A stretch of DNA of 31,024 nt from a virus, in the IMG/VR virus record IMGVR_UViG_3300042987_000690, positions 1 through 31,024 of that record. The stretch is one strand, 5' to 3'. Of the stretch, positions 1 to 8,190 are shown piece by piece. The translations under genes were made by a program, and so were the position numbers. The first letter of the stretch is position 1, and every line of letters starts with the position of its first letter. The notes under the pieces were generated by a model, which did not search any database, had not been told where the DNA came from, and saw only the letters and a program-made list of their open reading frames with translations.

Positions 1-102
1 TTTATGATTGCACTTGAAGATGAGCGCGTGGAAGCGATGAAAAAAGTGTATGGTCGAGCGGGTTTTAGGCCGCTGGAAAGAACGTTTATCAAGGAGTTAT
101 GA
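1..102 (+). CDS. 3' end of GNAT acetyltransferase gene (duplicate of the gene at the window's end)
   Basis: Reading frame 1 is open from the first base to TGA at 100-102 and gives the last 33 residues of the acetyltransferase that is complete near the other end of the window. The two copies differ at two bases: one synonymous (Val codon) and one changing Ala to Thr. This is the same locus seen twice because a circular genome was written out linearly, not a second gene. Confidence 0.9.
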   Translation, partial: FMIALEDERVEAMKKVYGRAGFRPLERTFIKEL

Positions 103-144
103 CATGGCAATAGGGACAGGAACCGCGCTATTGCTAGGCGCTGG
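1..144. repeat. Terminal direct repeat, left copy
   Basis: These 144 bases match 30881-31024 except at positions 30 (g here, t at 30910) and 34 (g here, a at 30914). This is overlap from a circular or circularly permuted genome, which fits P22-like headful packaging better than a fixed terminal repeat, because the repeat starts and ends inside genes. Confidence 0.93.
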
Positions 145-850
145 TGCTGGATTGATTGGGGCGGGCATGCAATCGAGCGCTGCGCGATCAGCTGCAGCAA
201 CGCAAGCACAAGCCGCACGCGAAGCGCAAGACATCCAAGCACAGCTAGGCCGTGAAAGTTTGGGCTTTCAGCGTGAAGTCTATGGCAAAGGCTTGGAACT
301 TAGCGAGCCATATCGTCAAGCAGGCTATGGAGCGCTGACACGGATTGGTGAGCTGCTGCCTGGTCTAACGTCACCGGTAAGCCGCCAGGAAATCATGGGC
401 TTGCCTGGCTATCAATTTGCCATTGAGCAGGGCACGGGCGCTGCAAGACAAATGGCCAATGTAGGAGGCGGTGGATCAAATGTGGATCGAGCAGCGCAAA
501 AGTTTGCGATTGATTACACGGTAGGCACGGCGATGCCGCAAGTGTTGGCGCAGCGGTCAAATATTTACAACACGTTGGCAGGCATTGCAGGATTAGGGCA
601 AACGGGGTCGGGACAAGGGATTACGGCAGGCACGGCTGCGGGCACGAACATCGGCAACATTTATGGAAACCTTGCGGGTGGTTTAGGACAAACGGCCATT
701 GGTGCGGGCAGTGCGTTAGCAGCCGGTCAAATTGGATCGGCTAATGCCTTAGCCGGTGGTTTGGGCAATATCGGCAATACAGCACTCATGTATCAATTGT
801 TGCAACGACAGCCGCCGCCGCCAGTACCAACAATACCCACGCCAGGTTAG
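104..850 (+). CDS. Putative ejection (DNA transfer) protein, gp7-like position
   Basis: This encodes 248 residues from ATG 104, with AAGGAG at 91-96 as ribosome binding site. A longer frame from 50 would run inside the acetyltransferase gene and is less likely. The protein opens with a small-residue, glycine-zipper-like hydrophobic stretch (residues about 7-21). An Ala/Gln-rich helical part follows, then a long Gly/Ala/Ile-rich half (about 160-230), and a Pro-rich end. P22 gp7 is of similar size and is ejected with DNA to form part of the trans-envelope conduit. The assignment rests on composition and on being the first of three large genes after the tail genes, not on a recognised motif. Confidence 0.65.
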   Translation: MAIGTGTALLLGAGAGLIGAGMQSSAARSAAATQAQAAREAQDIQAQLGRESLGFQREVYGKGLELSEPYRQAGYGALTRIGELLPGLTSPVSRQEIMGLPGYQFAIEQGTGAARQMANVGGGGSNVDRAAQKFAIDYTVGTAMPQVLAQRSNIYNTLAGIAGLGQTGSGQGITAGTAAGTNIGNIYGNLAGGLGQTAIGAGSALAAGQIGSANALAGGLGNIGNTALMYQLLQRQPPPPVPTIPTPG

Positions 851-858
851 GAAGGGCC

Positions 859-2508
859 ATGACTACATCACTAACTGTCAATCCTGTAGCCACGCAAATC
901 AAGCCAATGCCCACGATGAGTTTGGGCGAGATGATGAACTTTGCCCGTGGCGCACAGCAGTATCAGCAAGAACAAATTGCGTTGACCCTGGAGCAACAGA
1001 AAGAACAGGAACGCGCACGCATTCAGGAATTGATGCGTGATCCAGCGTTGTTTCAAACGCCTGAAGGCCGCATGGACATCGAAAGGTTGAATCAATTGGT
1101 GCCGCGGATTGCACCGCTGACAGGGCCAGCCTTGGTACAACAGTTGACAACTTTAGATACCAATCAAACCGCAGCCGCGCAAGCCGCGCAAAATCTAACC
1201 CAAGATCAGCGCACGATGATTGCGTCACGATTGGCCATCATGGGTCGGTTAGGGGTTAAAGATCCACGCGCTTATATGGCCGAATTAGATCAATTACGCG
1301 CAGAAAACCCCAACAATCCGCAATTACATCGGTTGACCGAGGCATACAAAAACACGCTTAAAGTCTTGCCGCCTGGAGCAGATTTGCCGTCACTAGCTAT
1401 TTCAGGGGCAAATTCATTGCTATCACCGCAAACGCAACAACAAATGTTCACGCCACAGATAGGAACTATCGGCACGGGCGCAGCGACATTTCAAACAACA
1501 ACACGGCCATCGATTGCAGGTGAAGTGCCGACAGTTCAAGTTGCACAACAACCTATGGTCACGGCGCAATTACCACCAAGTGCGAGAGAAGTGCCGACCG
1601 GCCAAGTCGATGTGCAAAATCGTCCGATTGTCAACGTGTTTGATGCGAATGGGCGTTTTGTGGGACAACGCGTTGCAGTAGAAACGCCGACCGCAGGACA
1701 ACTACCAGGTGCAACACAGCTCACGCCTACGGGGCAACCGCCGATGCAGCCGCCGATGATGCAGCCTAGAATGCAACAACCGATGCAGCCAGGCGTGCAA
1801 GTGGGCGTGGTGCGACCGCCAGACATCATACAAAGACCAGGACAAGAACCTACGCCGGTAACACGTTTGCGTCCAGGCGAAACACCGCAAACAAGCCAAG
1901 CGGCAGATCAAATACGTATGGGCGCAGCAAATGCTGCAGCGCAAGTGCCATTGCAAACGTTCAATAACAATCAGATCATCAAACTGGCCGATGATGTCAT
2001 TCTAGGCCGTGGCGCACAATTTATTGGCGCGTTGACCGGTGGCTATGCAGCGCTGCCGTTTACGACAGACAATGCTACAAACTTGAATCAGTTAGGGCAT
2101 TACATGGCGCTGCAGACCGCATCACTGGCGCAGTCATCAGGATTGGCGGGCACGGATGCAGCACGAAATATTGCGGGTGAAGTTGCGGGAACAACGAATT
2201 GGACAGCACCGGCAATCAAACAAACCGCACGGGTCAATCGTTCGTTATCGACAGCCACAGACTTGTTCAATCAAGGCGTGCAAAACGCATTCAATCGAAC
2301 CAAAGATCCCATATCAGCGCGAGACTTTCAAAATCAGTGGTCGCAAACGGTAGACATGAATGCGGTGCGATTATTTGATGCCATGCGAAACAATGACAAG
2401 GAAGCCATTAGGGAAGTGGTGACGGCAGCGGGCGGGCCTAACTCGCCTGGTTACAAGCGATTGGTGACAAACATCGGAGCGATGCAACGACTGATTCAGG
2501 GGCGATGA
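859..2508 (+). CDS. Putative ejection protein, gp20-like position
   Basis: This encodes 549 residues from ATG 859 with a GGAAGGG site just upstream. Residues about 35-60 are a Gln/Glu-rich predicted helix. The middle (about 225-370) is low-complexity and rich in Pro, Gln, Met and Thr, including a run of QPPM/QPM repeats. The C-terminal 180 residues look folded and helical. There is no enzymatic motif. It lies second in the three-gene block, and its size is near that of P22 gp20 (471 residues). It overlaps the next gene by 4 bases (ATGA). The role as an internal virion protein delivered with the genome is inferred from synteny and composition. Confidence 0.65.
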   Translation: MTTSLTVNPVATQIKPMPTMSLGEMMNFARGAQQYQQEQIALTLEQQKEQERARIQELMRDPALFQTPEGRMDIERLNQLVPRIAPLTGPALVQQLTTLDTNQTAAAQAAQNLTQDQRTMIASRLAIMGRLGVKDPRAYMAELDQLRAENPNNPQLHRLTEAYKNTLKVLPPGADLPSLAISGANSLLSPQTQQQMFTPQIGTIGTGAATFQTTTRPSIAGEVPTVQVAQQPMVTAQLPPSAREVPTGQVDVQNRPIVNVFDANGRFVGQRVAVETPTAGQLPGATQLTPTGQPPMQPPMMQPRMQQPMQPGVQVGVVRPPDIIQRPGQEPTPVTRLRPGETPQTSQAADQIRMGAANAAAQVPLQTFNNNQIIKLADDVILGRGAQFIGALTGGYAALPFTTDNATNLNQLGHYMALQTASLAQSSGLAGTDAARNIAGEVAGTTNWTAPAIKQTARVNRSLSTATDLFNQGVQNAFNRTKDPISARDFQNQWSQTVDMNAVRLFDAMRNNDKEAIREVVTAAGGPNSPGYKRLVTNIGAMQRLIQGR

Positions 2509-5108
2509 TGGCCACAGAACTTTACGATCCAGCAAGCATCGATGCCGCTGTTAATGACGCGTTTGGTGTAAAGCCGCCAAAGCAACAACCGCTGCCAAAA
2601 CAACAACCGGCACCGCTGCGAACCAACAATCCAGGCGCGTTGATGCCTGGTGGCAAGATGGCGCAGTACGGCAGCATGGAAGAAGGGCTGCAAGCACTTG
2701 ATCGCAATTTGCAATCCTATGGCAAGCAAGGCATCAATACGCTGGCTGGAGTCATTAACAAATGGTCGCCAGGCAACGCACCAGGCAACACGCCGCAAGC
2801 CACGCAAAACTACATCAACCATGTAGCCAAGGTCACAGGCTTAAAGCCAGACCAACCCATCGATTTATCCAATCCATTGGTGCGGCTGCAGCTGACCGCT
2901 GGCATTACGCAATTTGAGAGCGGGCCTGGTGCGATTTATGGGACACCACCAAGACAAGCGGCCACAGCAAAACCGCCGAGTTTGCCGCGGAGCATGCAAC
3001 CGAGAGAAGAAACAAACATACCGCGAGTAGAAGTATCCGGTGTTAGCGAAGAATCCATGCGGGCAGCGGAGAAAACGCCAAGTCAATTGACCGTCGAAGA
3101 CTTGATGAAACCGGAAGCCATTGATGCAGCAGTGGCTGAAGCCTTTAGTACACCGCCGCCGCCGACTAAAACCGAAAAAGTCGCCAGTGCTGTGGGCGAA
3201 AAAGTGCGATCCTTTTTGCGCGGCAGCGCAGCATTGGCTGACACGCTTTATAGTCCAGTGCCCGCGGTGGCTGGCATGGTGACCTATGCCGGAGCAAGAG
3301 CGGCAGGCGAAACACCGGAGCAAGCTGCAGCACGCCAGGCGAGTGTGGTGGGCACGCTGGAAAGGCCAGTAGGCAAGGCAGCAGGCGTGACAGAAACGCC
3401 GGAATACAAGGGCGAAGCATCACAGCGTTTGATGGAATTTATTGGTGAAAACGTTGCCAAGGGCGCAGATTGGATCAGTGAAAAAACAGGCATGCCCAAG
3501 GCCGATGTTGAGTATTACTTAAACCTTGGAATGACGGCAGCGCCGTTTTCACGCACCGGTCAACGTGTTGGGCAGGCAGTTAGAACGGAGGCGGGCTACG
3601 CAGCTGAAGCAGCGCTTACAGGCGCAAGGGCAGTTACACCGCAAGTGATACAGCGGCCCATCGCACGAGCTGCGGAAGCGGTTGCACCAGGTGTAACCCA
3701 ACGACCGATACAGCCAACACCGATTACACCACCGGTTACACCATCAGTCACACCAAGAGTTGAACCGCAAGTGCCCGCATTTGGCAGTGTGGGTGCGGCA
3801 GCTGTGCCGGATGTCGTAACCATTCGCCAGGCATTGCAATCAGCTACGCCGGAATTTCAGCAGCTGTACGGCAATATGCCTTTGGACAAAGCAAATAGGC
3901 CGGTAGTCATGCGGCATTTAGAAGCGGATTCATTGCCAGTGCCGGTGCGTTTAAGTGAAGGCCAAGCAACAGGCGATCCGGTAAAGTTATCAAGAGAGCA
4001 AAACTTACGCGGCAGTCAACCCGCGTATGCACAACGTTTTAATAAGCAAAACGAGCAGTTGGTAGAAAACGTTCCATTGATCCGCGAACGCGCAGCGCCG
4101 GATGTTTATGCCACAAAAACAATAGAATCAAGCCAAGCGTTGATTGATGCTTACAAAGCCTTGGATGAAAAAAAAGTACAAGCAATTGAAGATGCAAGCA
4201 CAAGATTAAAAGACGCGGCGGGCGGTGAACTTCCGCTTGATTCAAAAATTATATTGGAAAATGTAAATAACAAACTAAAAAAAGAATTGATGTTGTCTGA
4301 AGCGGAAAAAAACGTCAGTCAGTACAAAGAACTTCAAAGGTTGGCCGCAGAAGGTCAAATGACGTTTGATGAATATTTATCGTTGTACCGAAACACTAGC
4401 AAAATAGCGGGAACCGCTGCTGATGGAAATATTCGTCATGCTGCGGGGGTAATGCTTAGAGAATTGGATAATATTCCTTTAACCAAGGAAACCGCTCATC
4501 TAAAACCTTTGGCAGATCAACGTCGAGCTTTAGCGCGGGAAAGATTTGACGCATTGAAAAAAGATCCAGCCTACAAAGCCGCAGTCGATGATACGGTGCC
4601 AGCAGATAAGTATTTTGATAAGTTTGTCATTAACGGCATCAACAAAAACATCAACACCATGGTCAACACGTTGGGCCGCGATTCAGTGTCACATCAACAC
4701 ATGAAAGCTGGCACGATCAATTGGTTGTCTGACAAAGCAGGCATCATTGATGGGCGCGGCAATTTTAGCCAGGCCAACTATAACAAGGCCGTAAAAAAAT
4801 TAGATGATGTGAAAAACTTTCAGGCTATTTTTGATCCTGAAAGTCAGCTGCAGCTGCGTACTTTGGGCAATGTGGCGGCCTACACGCAATTCCAGCCACG
4901 CGGATCATTTGTCAATAATTCCAATACCTTAGTGGCATACCTTGCAAGCAAGGGTGCGGGGGCACTAGAGCAGGCGGGCAATATCTTAGGGGTGAAAACT
5001 TTAGGCTATCCTTTAGGATCAGAAGCCAGGCGCGTGATTCGCAGCGCACGAGAAAGGCAAGAGGTCGAAAAATCGTTGAAACCTGGTGCGGGAAGTTTTG
5101 CGGAATAA
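2505..5108 (+). CDS. Putative ejection protein with N-terminal NNPG-type domain, gp16-like position
   Basis: This encodes 867 residues. ATG 2505 overlaps the previous stop as ATGA, and a second in-frame ATG at 2508 is equally possible. Residues about 38-145 hold a domain starting RTNNPGAL with a conserved-looking pattern (GLQALDRNLQSYGKQG, then INKWSP and YINHVA). This type of domain occurs in phage virion proteins suspected of cell-wall activity. A Pro-rich linker, a small-residue hydrophobic region (about 235-275) and a long helical C-terminal half follow. The short motif IDAAV-x-x-AF occurs twice (about 11-19 and 205-213). As the last and largest of the three ejection genes it matches P22 gp16 in position. 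Cell-wall activity is a guess. Confidence 0.65.
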   Translation: MMATELYDPASIDAAVNDAFGVKPPKQQPLPKQQPAPLRTNNPGALMPGGKMAQYGSMEEGLQALDRNLQSYGKQGINTLAGVINKWSPGNAPGNTPQATQNYINHVAKVTGLKPDQPIDLSNPLVRLQLTAGITQFESGPGAIYGTPPRQAATAKPPSLPRSMQPREETNIPRVEVSGVSEESMRAAEKTPSQLTVEDLMKPEAIDAAVAEAFSTPPPPTKTEKVASAVGEKVRSFLRGSAALADTLYSPVPAVAGMVTYAGARAAGETPEQAAARQASVVGTLERPVGKAAGVTETPEYKGEASQRLMEFIGENVAKGADWISEKTGMPKADVEYYLNLGMTAAPFSRTGQRVGQAVRTEAGYAAEAALTGARAVTPQVIQRPIARAAEAVAPGVTQRPIQPTPITPPVTPSVTPRVEPQVPAFGSVGAAAVPDVVTIRQALQSATPEFQQLYGNMPLDKANRPVVMRHLEADSLPVPVRLSEGQATGDPVKLSREQNLRGSQPAYAQRFNKQNEQLVENVPLIRERAAPDVYATKTIESSQALIDAYKALDEKKVQAIEDASTRLKDAAGGELPLDSKIILENVNNKLKKELMLSEAEKNVSQYKELQRLAAEGQMTFDEYLSLYRNTSKIAGTAADGNIRHAAGVMLRELDNIPLTKETAHLKPLADQRRALARERFDALKKDPAYKAAVDDTVPADKYFDKFVINGINKNINTMVNTLGRDSVSHQHMKAGTINWLSDKAGIIDGRGNFSQANYNKAVKKLDDVKNFQAIFDPESQLQLRTLGNVAAYTQFQPRGSFVNNSNTLVAYLASKGAGALEQAGNILGVKTLGYPLGSEARRVIRSARERQEVEKSLKPGAGSFAE

Positions 5109-5117
5109 GGGCCAATC

Positions 5118-5354
5118 ATGTTTGATGACACGAATTTTGATCCGGTCAAGTACGGCGTACTGTGGCAAAAAGTGCAGGATTACGAGCGCCGATTTGATGA
5201 CATGGACAAAAAAATGGACAAAATGGAAGACAACCTAGAGAAGTTGGTTGCGCTTGCCAATCAGGGTCGAGGTGGTTTTTGGATGGGTATGGCCATTGTG
5301 TCGTTTGTATCGACGGGCATGGGTTGGCTGATGTCTTGGATCAATAGACACTGA
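5118..5354 (+). CDS. Small coiled-coil membrane protein of the lysis cassette
   Basis: This encodes 78 residues. Residues about 15-48 form a heptad-like charged helix (DDMDKKMDKMEDNLEKLV), followed by one membrane segment at about 53-73 (FWMGMAIVSFVSTGMGWLM) and a short basic tail. This resembles XhlA-type holin accessory proteins, which have a coiled coil followed by a single C-terminal membrane helix. Its stop overlaps the start of the holin gene by one base, so the two are probably translated together. It could also act as an antiholin or regulator; the sequence does not decide. Confidence 0.6.
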   Translation: MFDDTNFDPVKYGVLWQKVQDYERRFDDMDKKMDKMEDNLEKLVALANQGRGGFWMGMAIVSFVSTGMGWLMSWINRH

Positions 5355-5743
5355 TGTTGCAAAACCTGATTCCGGCGCTGTTACCTGTGCTCGGAAGAGT
5401 CGTTGGAAACCTGTTTCCTGATCCAGCCGAAAAAGCCAAGGCCGAAGCAGAAATGCTGCGCCAGCTGCTGGCCGCACAATCCGAGCTTGAGCAAGCCGCA
5501 TCAAGAATCATACAAACTGAAGCAGCGAGCCAGCATTGGCTAGCGGCCAACTGGCGACCGCTCACCATGTTGACTTTTGTGGTGTTGATTGTGGCCAGGT
5601 GGTTTGGTTGGGCAGCGCCGAATTTGTCGGAGGCCGAATACATCAAACTGTGGTCAATTGTTGAATTTGGGCTTGGTGGCTACGTTGTTGGCCGGTCAGT
5701 CGAAAAGATTGCGCCAAGCATTGCCCAGGCGATGAAGCGATGA
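5354..5743 (+). CDS. Holin of the 3TM type
   Basis: This encodes 129 residues. It has an N-terminal hydrophobic amphipathic helix (about 3-20), a charged Ala/Glu helix (about 24-60), then the motif NWRPLTMLTFVV and a membrane segment at about 69-87. A second hydrophobic segment lies at about 100-118 (WSIVEFGLGGYVVG). The WRPL entry to the first membrane helix and the GLGGYVVGRS end are typical of the Holin_3TMs family. It would make the inner-membrane lesion that lets the endolysin reach the wall. The gene overlaps both neighbours and lies directly before the endolysin. No spanin gene is visible in the cassette. Confidence 0.8.
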   Translation: MLQNLIPALLPVLGRVVGNLFPDPAEKAKAEAEMLRQLLAAQSELEQAASRIIQTEAASQHWLAANWRPLTMLTFVVLIVARWFGWAAPNLSEAEYIKLWSIVEFGLGGYVVGRSVEKIAPSIAQAMKR

Positions 5744-6192
5744 GCTTTCAACTATCCGCACGATCTTTGGCAACTTTGGATGGTGTGGATGACCGCCTGG
5801 TGCGTGTCGTCTTGCAAGCTATTAAAGAAACCAAAGTAGACTTTGGCGTAATTGAAGGATTGCGAACCATGGAGCGGCAGCGGGAGCTGGTCGCAGCGGG
5901 CGCAAGCCACACCATGACGAGCAAACACCTCGAAGGCAAGGCAGTCGATCTGATGGCTTATATCGGGCCTAGAGCGTCTTGGGAGTTGAACCTATACGAT
6001 GACATTGCCGAGGCCATGCGAGCGGCTGCAATCGCGCAAAACGTGCCTTTACGGTGGGGTGCTGCCTGGACAGTAAGAGACATCGGCAAGTGGCAGGGCA
6101 CGATGGAATCGGCCATGAATGCCTACATTGATGAGCGGCGTGCCGAAGGTCAAAGACCTTTTATCGACGCGCCGCATTTCGAGTTACTTTAG
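5740..6192 (+). CDS. Endolysin, M15-family peptidase (L-alanyl-D-glutamate peptidase-like)
   Basis: This encodes 150 residues and starts within an ATGA overlap with the holin. The zinc site is clear: SKHLEGKAVD at 61-70 (His63 and Asp70 as ligands) and DAPHFEL near the end (His146 as third ligand, Asp143 nearby). This is the SxHxxGxAxD...HFE pattern of VanY/Peptidase_M15 endolysins, which cut the stem peptide of peptidoglycan. There is no signal peptide, so release depends on the holin. The 3' end overlaps the convergent minus-strand gene by 9 bases, with no terminator between them. Confidence 0.9.
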   Translation: MSFQLSARSLATLDGVDDRLVRVVLQAIKETKVDFGVIEGLRTMERQRELVAAGASHTMTSKHLEGKAVDLMAYIGPRASWELNLYDDIAEAMRAAAIAQNVPLRWGAAWTVRDIGKWQGTMESAMNAYIDERRAEGQRPFIDAPHFELL

Positions 6193-6387
6193 CCGATAGA
6201 ACCATTTGTGACCGCGGCGTTGACAGGTGATGTGGTGCCCGTGTTGCCGCAGTTCAGCCACGATACTATTGACCGCGCAGACTTGCGCCTGGTTGATGAT
6301 GTCGAGGGTTGTAAATTCGCCTCCGCGTTTGAGTAACTTATAAACGCGCTGAAGGCGGTCTGATTTGTCAAAATCCGCGGCGTTCAT
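6184..6387 (-). CDS. Small winged-helix-like protein
   Basis: This encodes 67 residues. Residues about 10-50 (RLQRVYKLLKRGGEFTTLDI, then the VNSIVAELRQHGHHI block) match the layout of the small HTH domain often found in phage early operons: a first helix, a 'TTLDI' turn, a recognition helix with 'IVAELR', then a wing with 'GHKWFYRL'. It is the last gene of the leftward operon, 2 bases after the SSB-like gene. It is probably a DNA-binding regulator; the target is unknown. Confidence 0.65.
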   Translation of the reverse strand: MNAADFDKSDRLQRVYKLLKRGGEFTTLDIINQAQVCAVNSIVAELRQHGHHITCQRRGHKWFYRLK

Positions 6388-6389
6388 GG

Positions 6390-6605
6390 TTAGAACGGAA
6401 CGTCTTCATCGCGAGGTTTTGGATCGTTGAGATAGGCCCAACCATCCCAGCCGCCTTCGCGCAGCGGAATCACGTCAAGTTTGAGCATTTCGCCGTTTTT
6501 AGTGTTGATGATTGAACCGATACGTTGGTAGCGGTTTTTTTGTTGACCGGCGGCGTTCACGTATTGGCCGACAACACAGGAAATTTCTTTGACAATTTTC
6601 GACAT
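6390..6605 (-). CDS. Small single-stranded-DNA-binding-like protein with acidic tail
   Basis: This encodes 71 residues. The body reads like a short OB-type beta barrel (strands around ISCVVGQYV, NRYQRIGSII, MLKLDVIPL, GWAYLN). The C-terminus is PRDEDVPF, very like the acidic DDDIPF tip with which bacterial SSB recruits partners. It sits 1 base after the exonuclease and in the same operon as the ERF annealase, where a phage SSB would be expected. A good AGGGG site lies 6 bases before the ATG. Function is inferred from tail, fold pattern and context. It lacks the length of a standard SSB. Confidence 0.6.
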   Translation of the reverse strand: MSKIVKEISCVVGQYVNAAGQQKNRYQRIGSIINTKNGEMLKLDVIPLREGGWDGWAYLNDPKPRDEDVPF

Positions 6606-6606
6606 G

Positions 6607-7227
6607 TTATGCCCCTATGATTTTGTTGAGTGCTGCAACTTTGGCATCGACATCAGCCAAAAACTTCATAACTTCATCTTCCGCGACTTTTAGCCACAGA
6701 TCATCGCGTTTAACGCGGGCAATAAAGAGCTGTGCTTTAGCGGGCATGCGTGGATCAAAGACCACGTAATCGCACCAAGCGCGATCAGCGCAGCGCATCT
6801 GCCATTGCATCTGTGCAAAGTATTTGCCCTCGATGGGATTGTCAGATAGCCAGCATTCAAGGGCGGTTTTGCTGTCAGGGCATTTGATTTCAACCATGCC
6901 ATCTTGACCGACAAGGCCATCAGGAGACGCCCCAGCCATTTCAATCGTCGGGTGCGGTACAAAACCCACTTCATCCACAAAAATGCCCGTGTGGGCTTCG
7001 TATGCCGCCCGCGCAAAGGGTTCCTGGTCAAGACCCCATTGCATGGCAGCGTTGGTGTACGAGTCAGCCTTCGTGCCGGTGATGCGTTCGAGCACAAGCT
7101 GCGTCATGTAGTTGGCGCGATCAGCGCCATAGCCGGTCTTGGTTTTGGCCAACACTTTGTGCAAGCTGCTGGCCGTGACTTTGCCCAGGCGAGCGGCAAA
7201 CCATTGGTCAGTGCGTTGTTCATCCAT
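6607..7227 (-). CDS. YqaJ/lambda-Exo-type recombination exonuclease
   Basis: This encodes 206 residues from ATG at 7227, preceded by AAGGA with good spacing and overlapping the ERF stop by 8 bases. A longer frame upstream lies inside the ERF gene and is not used. Motifs: TDQWFAARLGKVTAS at 6-20 (N-terminal YqaJ signature), GASPDGLVG with Asp103, VEIKCP with Glu113 and Lys115, then FAQMQWQM. These form the PD-(D/E)xK core of the lambda exonuclease family, which resects one strand from double-strand ends. With the adjacent annealase it makes a Red-like recombination pair. Confidence 0.9.
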   Translation of the reverse strand: MDEQRTDQWFAARLGKVTASSLHKVLAKTKTGYGADRANYMTQLVLERITGTKADSYTNAAMQWGLDQEPFARAAYEAHTGIFVDEVGFVPHPTIEMAGASPDGLVGQDGMVEIKCPDSKTALECWLSDNPIEGKYFAQMQWQMRCADRAWCDYVVFDPRMPAKAQLFIARVKRDDLWLKVAEDEVMKFLADVDAKVAALNKIIGA

Positions 7228-7843
7228 TTGTTTTTTCCTTTTCTTTTTTAGCGCGTTCGATGCGAGATTTTTTAGCTGCGATGACTTTGATTTGCAGTTC
7301 AGGATTGCCGCCACAGGCTTCATAAGCCGCTTTATAAGCTGCAGTCATTTCATCCGAGTTAGTGCTGGCTTCGATGGCTGCAAGATGGCTAGAGATGTCG
7401 GCAGCCGGTGCAGACCGTTTGGTTGCGGCGTTGCCGTCATCGTCTTCCGGTGCAATACCACATGCTGCCATGAGACTGTAGCGGCGGGCATAAGTCAGTG
7501 CTGATCCGTAGCCTTGAGCGTCTTGTTTGCTGGCGGGCACGTGCAGCTGGCCGCAATCAAGCATTTCACCGGATTCATGTAAAAACACGGTGCTGACACT
7601 TACGCCGGTATCGCAGGGATTGACGCGTTGCATCAGCGCAATCCCGTTTGCGTTAAGCGCATCGATGACCGCTTCGACGCAGGCCGACAGGTCAGCATAG
7701 CGGCTGCGGAAGTGCGGATTGGTGGATGACTTGAGCGCAGGGCCAAAAGCCTTTTGTGCTCGCACGAAAGCAAAAGCGATTTTAGATTGCATGTCGTATT
7801 CCTCTTGCCGTTGGACGGTTTCGTAGAATTCTTGATGACTCAT
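7220..7843 (-). CDS. erf: ERF-family single-strand annealing protein
   Basis: This encodes 207 residues. ATG 7843 is chosen because it overlaps the upstream stop as ATGA and has GAGGTG 6 bases before it; a GTG two codons upstream is possible. Residues 42-60 (TNPHFRSRYADLSACVEAV) and 106-130 (KQDAQGYGSA, then LTYARRYSLMAACGI, then EDDDGN) are the diagnostic ERF blocks, as in P22 Erf. The tail is Lys/Glu-rich. The protein would anneal single strands produced by the neighbouring exonuclease, supporting genome circularisation or recombination after headful packaging. Confidence 0.9.
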   Translation of the reverse strand: MSHQEFYETVQRQEEYDMQSKIAFAFVRAQKAFGPALKSSTNPHFRSRYADLSACVEAVIDALNANGIALMQRVNPCDTGVSVSTVFLHESGEMLDCGQLHVPASKQDAQGYGSALTYARRYSLMAACGIAPEDDDGNAATKRSAPAADISSHLAAIEASTNSDEMTAAYKAAYEACGGNPELQIKVIAAKKSRIERAKKEKEKTNG

Positions 7844-8016
7844 TCGCACACCTCGACTTGTAAGTTACGAAGCGCGAGCTTGAGCGTGAGCGCGGCGCAA
7901 AACGCGTTAGCGCAAAGTTGTCCCATCAAGACAGGGTTGTGAAATTGCTCCATGTCGTAATTAACAACACGGTCGAGCAGTGAAATAACTTCCGAAAGGT
8001 CTTTAGCTGTCAGCAT
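7840..8016 (-). CDS. Small protein of unknown function
   Basis: This encodes 58 residues from ATG 8016, preceded by TGGAGA at 5 bases. Longer in-frame starts would run through the 59-residue gene just upstream, whose end it overlaps by 14 bases. The product appears entirely helical (LTAKDLSEVISLLDRVV..., then ALTLKLALRNLQVEV) with two cysteines in the second half. It is not recognised. It is translationally coupled to ERF through ATGA. Confidence 0.7.
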   Translation of the reverse strand: MLTAKDLSEVISLLDRVVNYDMEQFHNPVLMGQLCANAFCAALTLKLALRNLQVEVCE

Positions 8017-8182
8017 GATGTCTCCAGGTACGAAAGGTTTTGTGTTTGGCCATGGTGTCGGCGCATTCAGTGGACGGTGGAACCCATCCATGTTTGCGCC
8101 ACACCAATTCGACGGGAATGCACCAGTTTTCAGGTTTGTGCTGTTGGTTAAACAGCACAAGCCATTTTGGGATGTTGTTCAC
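8003..8182 (-). CDS. Small Trp- and His-rich protein (short GTG-start gene)
   Basis: A GTG at 8182 with GAGGTG 5 bases upstream opens a 59-residue frame ending TAA at 8003-8005. It begins MNNIPKWLVLFNQQHKPENW and contains five Trp and several His/Lys residues (VELVWRKHGWVPP, RTWRHH). It starts 8 bases after the stop of the 25-residue membrane peptide and overlaps the next gene, so it fits the tight operon. It is not recognised. Confidence 0.65.
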   Translation of the reverse strand: MNNIPKWLVLFNQQHKPENWCIPVELVWRKHGWVPPSTECADTMAKHKTFRTWRHHADS

Positions 8183-8190
8183 GAGTCACC

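Noticed and set aside
1-144. Fixed direct terminal repeats like those of T7
   Set aside because: The ends fall inside two genes at arbitrary points, the repeat has mismatches and the terminase/portal set is P22-like, so circular permutation is the simpler reading.
7139-7504. Plus-strand open frames opposite the exonuclease and ERF genes
   Set aside because: They lie antisense to genes with clear motifs, lack ribosome binding sites and have no sensible composition.
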